Part shown: in pieces, positions 39,322 to 45,151 of the stretch
How positions within the stretch are numbered: position 1 is the first letter of the stretch
How the letters are laid out: each line of letters opens with the position of its first letter
From: Paratrimastix pyriformis
Taxonomy: Eukaryota > Preaxostyla > Paratrimastigidae
Length of the DNA stretch: 45,151 nucleotides
NCBI GenBank assembly: GCA_027972325.1
Contig: JAPMOS010000231.1
Location: 1 to 45,151, forward strand
Reading direction: 5' to 3'
Position numbers and translations under genes: made by a program
Notes under the pieces: model-generated
What the model was told of the DNA's origin: nothing
Seen by the model: only the letters and a program-made list of their open reading frames with translations
The model's database searches: none

Positions 39322-42289
39322 ATATTGGTAGCTTGTCGTACATTGTTTATCTTCCATGTAGCCTTCAGTGTTGAGTCATCAGCGAGATAGAATGCCATTT
39401 TACCATTATCAATTGAAGAAGGTTGAGTAGTTTCGAACGTAACAGAAATCATCTGTCTGATTTCCGCTACAGCAGTTTTAAGTGTTTCTATTTGAGCTTT
39501 TAATGACATGTTTTCATCAGTGAGTGAATCACAATGTGCCTTTAGTTTTTTCATCTCATTGAGCATCATGAAAGGCAAACGATCTTGTCGAATACCTTCA
39601 ACAGCGCCATCCTTGTAATATACTAAATCAGGACATACATCAACACATTCTTCAGCTATTAGACCATAGCATTTGACCTTTTTCTCATCAGCCTTGTAAT
39701 TGAAATTGACGGGACGTAACTTATATAAATATGACGTATCAGCCATATCCATTACGTTTTCCTTGTATCGAATTGAGGATGTAGGAACATGTATTTTTCC
39801 AGTAGTATCGATGTACATTTGCAGAGAATCACCAGTTGATTGAGCAGTAGCTAATATGACAGGTGAAGTCACACGAGTCTTACCAAAGTTAATCACATTA
39901 GCCCCTCCAACATTAAAAACAACTCCAAAGTTAGCGTTATTTGCATTAAAGTATGAACTTGTAGTATCACCAGAAATGTTAATAAGATTATTATTCGATG
40001 AGATATTAGTGGAAGAGCCACTATTAGCAGCGAGAGACTGAGCAGAAGTGGAAGTTACAGTAGTTGCGGTGATATTACCATTTGCATCACTATATAGATA
40101 TCCGGAGGTGTTGTTAGGTAGTTTTAAGCCACCATTCAGTGTTGCCATGCCACGTAGCCAAAGATTACCACTGTTTGCATTGCATGAGAGGTTCATGACA
40201 TTGTCACTATTTTCGAATATCATACCGCAGTTAGCATTGTTATATGCACGAAGTCGAAGTGCTTGACCAGAGAAATCATTTCCAACGCATGCAGTTGAAT
40301 TGTCAAATGAAGTGGTTGCAGACATGTAAGCGCCCCAGGCGTTATCAACAGTTCCATTGAAACCAATTCTAAGCCCGAGATTTGCGGAAGAAGCAGGTGA
40401 ACTGATTTTAGGGCTTGCCAAATTTCCACCAGCCGTCAGCAGTCCACGAGTCCAGAAAGTACCAGTGTTAGCATTTGCAGAGAAGTTGCATACATTGTTT
40501 GAGTTTTCGAAGATTATTCCAGTTGAAGAACTGTCATAGACACGGAATCGAATTGCATTGTTCATATCAAAGCCGGCGCATGCAGAACCAGTACCAGAGA
40601 AGTCAGCATTTGCACCAGAGCTTGCTTGATAAATGCCCCAGTTTGTGTTACCATAAGGATACATTGATATTTTGAGAGAGCCAGTGTTTGAGCCAATAAA
40701 TGGACATTCAAATGGAAATGCAGTCTTAACTTTATTGGAATATATAGAAAGCATGTCAGTTGCGCCAATAGTGAATGTATGATTTGGAGAAGTGTCATTA
40801 GCATTGTAATCACTATTGTATTTGATGTTGCCTTTGACTTAATAGTGAAGGTAGTGTTATCAGCATTTTCGAATGTGGTGTCAGTGGAATTTACTGTGAA
40901 GTTACCTATTTTGAGAGAAGTATTAAGAGGAATTATGTTGTCAACAGCTATTGGATTGTTTATGATTAAGTTGCCACCAGTAGTTGTTATTGAATTAGCC
41001 GTTACAGCGAGTGGAAAAGCACCAGTTACAACATATCCAGATGAGTCAGTTCCGAGGATTGGAGCATCTGTTATTGTAGTCTTTAGAGTTCCAGTGCATA
41101 GAACAGCACCAGAAGTGATAGAATTGCATGAGATAGCAGCAGGAACACTCAATGTTGCACCAGTAGGAGCCACTTTATCAGCTACCACAGTAGCACAGTA
41201 TATTTTGCTATTAGCATCACGTTGCACAATTGTTGAAGGCGCATTAGGAATAGATAAAGAGGCTATTTTTGCATCAGTCACAGCTCCATCAACGATATCA
41301 GTCGATATGATTTTAGATACAGCCAATTCACCAGTTGCAGTGGAATGAACTATATTAGCAGAAGCCATTGTAGGAATGATAATTTTTCCAGCATCATTCA
41401 CTTGGAACAATGTAGAGGCGCCATTGTTTGTAGTTACAGTGAAGTTTTTGCCCGTTTCATTATTGTCATTATCAATATCAATGTTTACATTACCATTTGA
41501 TTGAATGTCTAAGTTTCCAGAAGTCACTGATTTGACAGAGTTTGCTAATACAGTGTTTGCAGAGAGATTGTTTACTTTAGTGTCACCACTTGCATTTCTA
41601 AGAACAATAGTGGAGGCAGAACTTGCATCAGTAGCAGTTGTAGCAGAGTTAGCTATTTTTCCAGCGGTGCTAATAGTGTTAAGTTTAGAATCATTAATTG
41701 TGCCATCAGTAATATCAGAATTTATCAAAGTTGATGATGACATATTTCCAGAGGCGTCACAATGAACCAATCCAGCGGTGGTAAAAGAGGTGATTTGTGC
41801 ATTAGTTGCGGTGATTTTTCCAGAAGCCAGAAGAACATTATTAACTGAAGTGCCATTACCGGCAGACATTTCTGTGATGGTGTTGTATTTAGCAGTGGTT
41901 GATTCATTTGCAGCAGAATTCTTCCAGCATTGAGAAGTAGCATCATAAAGCAGTATTTGTTTATCGACAAGTCCAGTTGACACATCCACATTAGACAGTT
42001 GTCCAATTGACATGTCAGGAATAGGAGCAGAAGGCAAAATGACATCACTATTGAATTTGACAAGTCCATTAAACGTAGTTTCACCATTGACTATATGAGT
42101 GCCGCCATTGATTGTAAGATTGTTTCCTAACACTGTTTCTCCATCAATAGTTACATCTTTCTTTAATACAGCATCACATCTAAGTTCAAGAGGATTTTCG
42201 TTCTGAGTTTCGACAGCTACTCTATCGTAACCAAAAGTGTTAGCGAGAGAGATTCTGTCAGTAAAGATGACTTTCTTTTGTGGTTCCAT
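39318..42289 (-). pseudogene. PLV-like element fibre protein with peptidase_S74 chaperone domain
   Basis: The start is MEPQKKVIFTDRISLANTF at 42289. A long Asn/Thr/Ser-rich region of repeated short beta motifs (VTIDGETVLGNNLTINGG, NTVLANSVKSVTSGNLDIQS and many alike) forms a phage-fibre-like shaft. Near the C-terminus, TGKIHVPTSSIRYKENVMDM carries the Ser-x-Arg-x-Lys-Glu pattern of the intramolecular chaperone, followed by YLYKLRPVNFNYKADEKK, CYGLIAEECVDVCPDLV and LPFMMLNEMKKLKAHCDSL (coiled coil). In phage endosialidases and related fibres this domain drives trimer assembly and then cuts itself off at the Ser. The protein is about 1,000 residues long. It looks broken, about one break. It probably binds host cells. 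Confidence 0.75.
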
Positions 42290-42353
42290 CTATATAACCG
42301 CAATAGAAAAATACAAAAACATGAAAAGATTAAGGTGTTGATTGACGATGAGT

Positions 42354-42821
42354 TTATAGCTTAGAGAGGATGTAAGGACGAATCATGTCACCGCCGATTA
42401 CAGAGCAAATTACACCTACATAACGATTGAGCAGACTCACATCAAGTTTTGAACCGAATGCAAAACGAAGAGCCAGATACACAGCCATTGACATGCCACC
42501 ATCAACGAGAGCATTCTTTAGCATGGTTGAGTCGAATGATAATCCAGCCATCAGGTCTCTTCCATCGAGGAGATTTTGTAGAATAGGAGCCACAATTGTA
42601 AGTCCACCAGCTCCAGCCAGCCCGACATTTAGATAGTCAGCATAATCACTCCGCAGTGACAGAGTTTTTGTGATAAGCCAATACAATGAGACACCACTGA
42701 TTGATTTGATGGTGATGTCTTTTAGGTCGATTGCAGATTTAGTGTCAGAAGCCATGAATGATTCAATACTATTCATGGATAAAAAAATTAAGGACAAATA
42801 AGAATTAGGAGAAGAAGACAT
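42354..42821 (-). CDS. PLV-like element small membrane protein
   Basis: About 155 residues from the ATG at 42821; internal starts MNSIESF and MASDTKS are as likely, since the first lies only 12 bp after the upstream stop and the DNA just before MNSIESF is an AT-rich leader. Three to four hydrophobic segments are seen: ISGVSLYWLITKTLSL, YLNVGLAGAGGLTIVAPIL, GGMSMAVYLALRFAFG and YVGVICSVIGGDMIRP. No family is recognised; membrane proteins of this size are common in PLVs and virophages. Confidence 0.65.
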   Translation of the reverse strand: MSSSPNSYLSLIFLSMNSIESFMASDTKSAIDLKDITIKSISGVSLYWLITKTLSLRSDYADYLNVGLAGAGGLTIVAPILQNLLDGRDLMAGLSFDSTMLKNALVDGGMSMAVYLALRFAFGSKLDVSLLNRYVGVICSVIGGDMIRPYILSKL

Positions 42822-42833
42822 ACTTAGTTGTGA

Positions 42834-43856
42834 TTAGAAGAAGACATCCGATTCCGATGTAGCCGAACGTGGTAATACAGTTTGCGACACGGGTGAGTTT
42901 TTTTGGACAGTGTCGAGGGTTTCTTTTGCTTTAACGACAACAGACTTAGCGGCTTTCATATTAGAACTGACTTGTCCGAGTAAGTTTCCACCGAGAATCA
43001 TCATCAATTGATACTTAGGTTGCATCATCTTAGACTTTAATAAGCCTTCCATATCACCATTCTTAATCATTTCATCGAGGCATTTTTGAATCTCCTCTTG
43101 AGAACATTCCAATGAGTCACGATAACCATGAAGGTATTTAGGCATTATCTTTTCAGTTATATCAGCAGTCTTAAGCAGCATTTCAGTTACATGTTTGCTA
43201 CTGTGAAAGGATTCATCCATTTTTGCATCAACAACTTTAAAGAGGTCAATTTTGAATTGCATCAGTTCATCATCAGACATTGCGGCGAAGAATGCCACAT
43301 TGTATTTTTCTTGGTCCATACCGAGTTGATTAGTCAGTACGAGCAGCTCATTGATGTCGTTTTCACGTTTGAGTGAAATCTTTGCCTTCTTAGGTTTCTT
43401 TGGAGGCTTAGGGAAATGAATTGCACGAGGTGCTCTTGGACGTGCTTTGAGTGCTTGTTTTGCTTGTTCCTGTTGTTGTTCGAATTCTTCTACAGCCTGT
43501 TGCATGAGTTTTTGTTCAGTTTCGACTTGTTCCTTTGTCTTAAACACAATTTTACCATCAGGTATTTCATTGTGTAGTTGGTCTTTACGAAGAAGGAAGT
43601 CCATATTATCAATCAGTTCATCCGACGATTTTTCTTTAGGCTCTTCTTTAGACTCATCTTTTGAGTCATCATCAGACTCATCTTTTGAGTCATCATCAGA
43701 CTCATCAGTATCACTATTTGATTCAACTGAGGCATCATCATTGACACTTTGAGAATCTTCACTATTTTCATCATCTCCATAAGGTATAGATATTTCACTC
43801 GATGAAGAGACAAAAGACTGTAAATCCTCATCAGATTCAGATACACTGTCAGACAT
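42834..43856 (-). CDS. PLV-like element acidic coiled-coil protein, unknown
   Basis: 340 residues from MSDSVSESDEDLQ. Residues about 1-85 are very acidic with DESDDDSKDE repeats. About 120-150 is a Gln-rich coiled coil (EFEQQQEQAKQALKA). About 150-165 is a basic Pro/Lys patch (FPKPPKKPKKAKISLK). The remaining 180 residues are helical (INELLVLTNQLGMDQEKYNV, KYLHGYRDSLECSQEEIQKC). The acidic, basic and helical layout suggests a virion or DNA-associated protein. It is divergent from the zinc-finger ORF across a 66-bp AT-rich promoter region. Confidence 0.7.
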   Translation of the reverse strand: MSDSVSESDEDLQSFVSSSSEISIPYGDDENSEDSQSVNDDASVESNSDTDESDDDSKDESDDDSKDESKEEPKEKSSDELIDNMDFLLRKDQLHNEIPDGKIVFKTKEQVETEQKLMQQAVEEFEQQQEQAKQALKARPRAPRAIHFPKPPKKPKKAKISLKRENDINELLVLTNQLGMDQEKYNVAFFAAMSDDELMQFKIDLFKVVDAKMDESFHSSKHVTEMLLKTADITEKIMPKYLHGYRDSLECSQEEIQKCLDEMIKNGDMEGLLKSKMMQPKYQLMMILGGNLLGQVSSNMKAAKSVVVKAKETLDTVQKNSPVSQTVLPRSATSESDVFF

Positions 43857-43922
43857 ATTAGTTAACTAATACAGTTCACACACAAAATATTTTTTCTATA
43901 TAGATTATAGTTACAATTCAAA
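43857..43922. promoter_or_regulatory. Divergent promoter region of the PLV-like element
   Basis: 66 bp between divergent starts contain the perfect palindrome TCTATATAGA (43895-43904) and AT-rich flanks. Related words lie before other genes here: CTATATAA just upstream of the fibre start (42290-42297) and TATAGTTAGTATATAATAA before gene 1 (about 38622-38640). Confidence 0.45.
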
Positions 43923-44156
43923 ATGTCGTCTGACTCAGTTAAGGCAAAGAATGGTGAAACCATTCATTCGAATGTCCATAAGGATATGGACATTACAGTT
44001 TATAAGTGTCCTGAGTGTGGGAAAGAATATAAGAGTGAGAAGTGGCTTAAGAAGCATAAATGTGCTCCTCCAAAAGAGAAGAAAGAGAAGAAAGAGAAGG
44101 TAACTAAAGATAAGAAAGAGAAGAAATTGAAGAAGGTAGAAGAAGCAGAAAGTTGA
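43923..44156 (+). CDS. PLV-like element C2H2 zinc-finger ORF
   Basis: 77 residues: YKCPECGKEYKSEKWLKKHK then a Cys, giving C-x2-C ... H-x3-C at about residues 29-49, followed by a strongly basic KEKKEKKEKVTKDKKEKK tail. The finger would bind nucleic acid. It lies directly upstream of the ATPase, and the space between stays charged and coding-like, so finger and ATPase may belong together functionally or as one gene; I do not resolve this. Confidence 0.6.
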   Translation: MSSDSVKAKNGETIHSNVHKDMDITVYKCPECGKEYKSEKWLKKHKCAPPKEKKEKKEKVTKDKKEKKLKKVEEAES

Positions 44157-44250
44157 AGAAGATGAGCAAATTGAGCAGAAACAAGTTGTCTTTATTCCAC
44201 CTGAAGTAAAAGAAGATGATGCAAGCATTGTCAAGGTAGGTAATGTCAAA

Positions 44251-44991
44251 ATGCCTAAGTTCAGTTCATTAGAGATTGTAGATAGGTTCAAAAACAAGAA
44301 AGAGCCTTTTATTTCACTACATTATGGTATGAAAGAGAGTGGTAAAACGACATCAGTTCTCTCCATTATAAAGCAGATACGAAGTGAGATCGACAAGATC
44401 TACCTATTTACTGTCGCACAAGACAATAAAGACAGATATCAGAAAGAGTTAGGGAACATTCCAGATGACAGATGTTTTGGAGGCTTTGACGATGATGAGA
44501 CACCATTATTCATTGAGAAGCTCATCAAGTTCCAAGAGAAGACAAAAGGTAAAAAGTCAGTCTTATTGATATTCGACGATATCTTAGATGGCAACAACAA
44601 GTTACACCAAAGTAATATTTTAGGCAGTCTGTTTTGCAATCACAGAAGATACAACATCTCAGTCATTCTTACAACACAAATTCCAACAGGTATTTCACCA
44701 AGAACAAGGCAGAACACCAATTACTGTTTTGTCCATTACACCAAGAATGACTCAGTGAAAGACATGATTTATCATGATTATATGTCGTGTATGAAGAAGG
44801 CAGATTTCTTAGAACTATTCGAGAAAGTGACAGCAGACCACAACATTTTGGTGATCAAGCCTTTGTTACATGACAATTACCTTAACCTTTACAATGCCTT
44901 TTGGGATACCTCCAAAACTCAAGAAGATTACAGATCCAAGGTGAAAAAGGCAGAAGAGCATTGGGACCAGAAGGCAGTAAACACAAAATAG
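44251..44991 (+). CDS. PLV-like element A32-type (FtsK/HerA) packaging ATPase
   Basis: 246 residues. Walker A GMKESGKTTSV (about residues 25-36), Walker B KKSVLLIFDDIL (about 100-111) with adjacent Asp residues, and the later LTTQIPTGISPRTRQNTNY block typical of the viral genome-packaging ATPases shared by Polintons, PLVs, virophages and nucleocytoplasmic large DNA viruses. These pump DNA into the capsid. The start MPKFSSLEIVDRF is the first ATG before the core; length and motif spacing are normal for the family. It looks whole. Confidence 0.88.
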   Translation: MPKFSSLEIVDRFKNKKEPFISLHYGMKESGKTTSVLSIIKQIRSEIDKIYLFTVAQDNKDRYQKELGNIPDDRCFGGFDDDETPLFIEKLIKFQEKTKGKKSVLLIFDDILDGNNKLHQSNILGSLFCNHRRYNISVILTTQIPTGISPRTRQNTNYCFVHYTKNDSVKDMIYHDYMSCMKKADFLELFEKVTADHNILVIKPLLHDNYLNLYNAFWDTSKTQEDYRSKVKKAEEHWDQKAVNTK

Positions 44992-45049
44992 GCAAGATTT
45001 TTATAATTTGAGTATTTTTTTATCTTAGTATGATATTGATTATCACACT

Positions 45050-45151
45050 ATGGCAACGGCAATTATTCTAAAGTCGCACACCACACAGAACTCAGACCTC
45101 GAAAGGAATGCAATCAAAATCAATGAGTTTACAGATGACAAAACCACTAAG
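45050..45151 (+). CDS. PLV-like element gene, 5' end only
   Basis: An ATG at 45050 (MATAIILKSHTTQNSDLERN) opens a frame that runs off the window after 34 codons. It follows the ATPase by 58 bp of AT-rich spacer. In related elements capsid genes often lie near the ATPase, but nothing in 34 codons proves that. Confidence 0.55.
   Translation, partial: MATAIILKSHTTQNSDLERNAIKINEFTDDKTTK

Larger units (their letters stand above)
37747..45151. mobile_element. Polinton / Polinton-like-virus (PLV) type element, left portion
   Basis: At 37747 the DIRS sequence stops and AT-rich, densely coding DNA begins with AGTAGTTATAAAAG. Comparison with DIRS A1 (8509-8520) fixes the junction. Polintons are known for AG termini and 6-bp target duplications; GACGAC (37741-37746) is the predicted duplication. 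Genes seen: an unrecognised plus-strand gene, a long fibre with a peptidase_S74 end, a membrane protein, an acidic protein, a C2H2 ORF, an A32-type ATPase and the start of one more. Polymerase, integrase, protease and capsid genes are not in the window. A virophage or adintovirus-like relative is an alternative. About two or three of the genes look broken; the rest look whole. Undiluted AT content suggests a recent arrival. Confidence 0.75.

Noticed and set aside
1-45151. tRNA or rRNA genes
   Set aside because: I looked for cloverleaf-like and conserved rRNA text by eye and saw none; a covariance-model scan would be decisive.

Overview
The window looks like nuclear DNA of a eukaryote, most likely a single-celled one (protist, alga or fungus-like); the sequence does not let me name it. 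The signs are short GT-AG introns, LINE retrotransposons with target-site duplications, DIRS-type tyrosine-recombinase retroelements, and a linear-virus-like insertion of the Polinton/Polinton-like-virus (PLV) type. The first 37.7 kb is GC-rich and full of repeats. The last 7.4 kb is sharply AT-rich and densely coding, and the change falls on a single base.

Layout: 1-10474 is a DIRS retroelement (copy A1, genes on the minus strand) whose left tip lies outside the window; a 5'-truncated LINE (224-3678, minus) sits inside it. 10475-11040 is an array of nested palindromes. 11.2-18.9 kb holds three small host-like gene families that I do not recognise, each present twice: P1/P2 (a variable repeat-rich first exon joined to a conserved second exon), X1/X2, and Y1/Y2. 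18945-31299 is a second, different DIRS-type element (B). It has clean inverted ends and an internal complementary region, but no recognisable reverse transcriptase or recombinase. It has split gene Y2 in two and itself carries two LINE insertions: a 46-bp stub at 20268-20313 and a 5.3-kb copy at 25139-30427. 31300-31891 is the second half of Y2. 32395-37746 is a second copy of the first DIRS (A2), and at 37747 it is cut by the AT-rich Polinton/PLV-like element, which runs off the right edge.

Order of events from nesting: the X/Y/P genes came first; DIRS B went into Y2 and DIRS A into intergenic DNA; LINEs then went into A1 and B; the PLV-like element went into A2. A1 and A2 are nearly identical over about 5.3 kb, so these insertions look recent, although the coding parts of both copies look broken.

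The PLV-like element shows an unrecognised early gene, a long phage-type fibre protein ending in a peptidase_S74 chaperone domain, a small membrane protein, an acidic coiled-coil protein, a C2H2 zinc-finger ORF, an A32-type packaging ATPase and the start of another gene. Capsid, polymerase, integrase and protease genes would lie beyond the window.

Main points for a second look: DIRS B as a near-full-length non-autonomous DIRS with a repeat-built body; a recurring GTCTG 5' splice signal in the host genes; in-frame, stop-free first introns in both Y genes; and the PLV-like element with an AG terminus and a candidate 6-bp target duplication.
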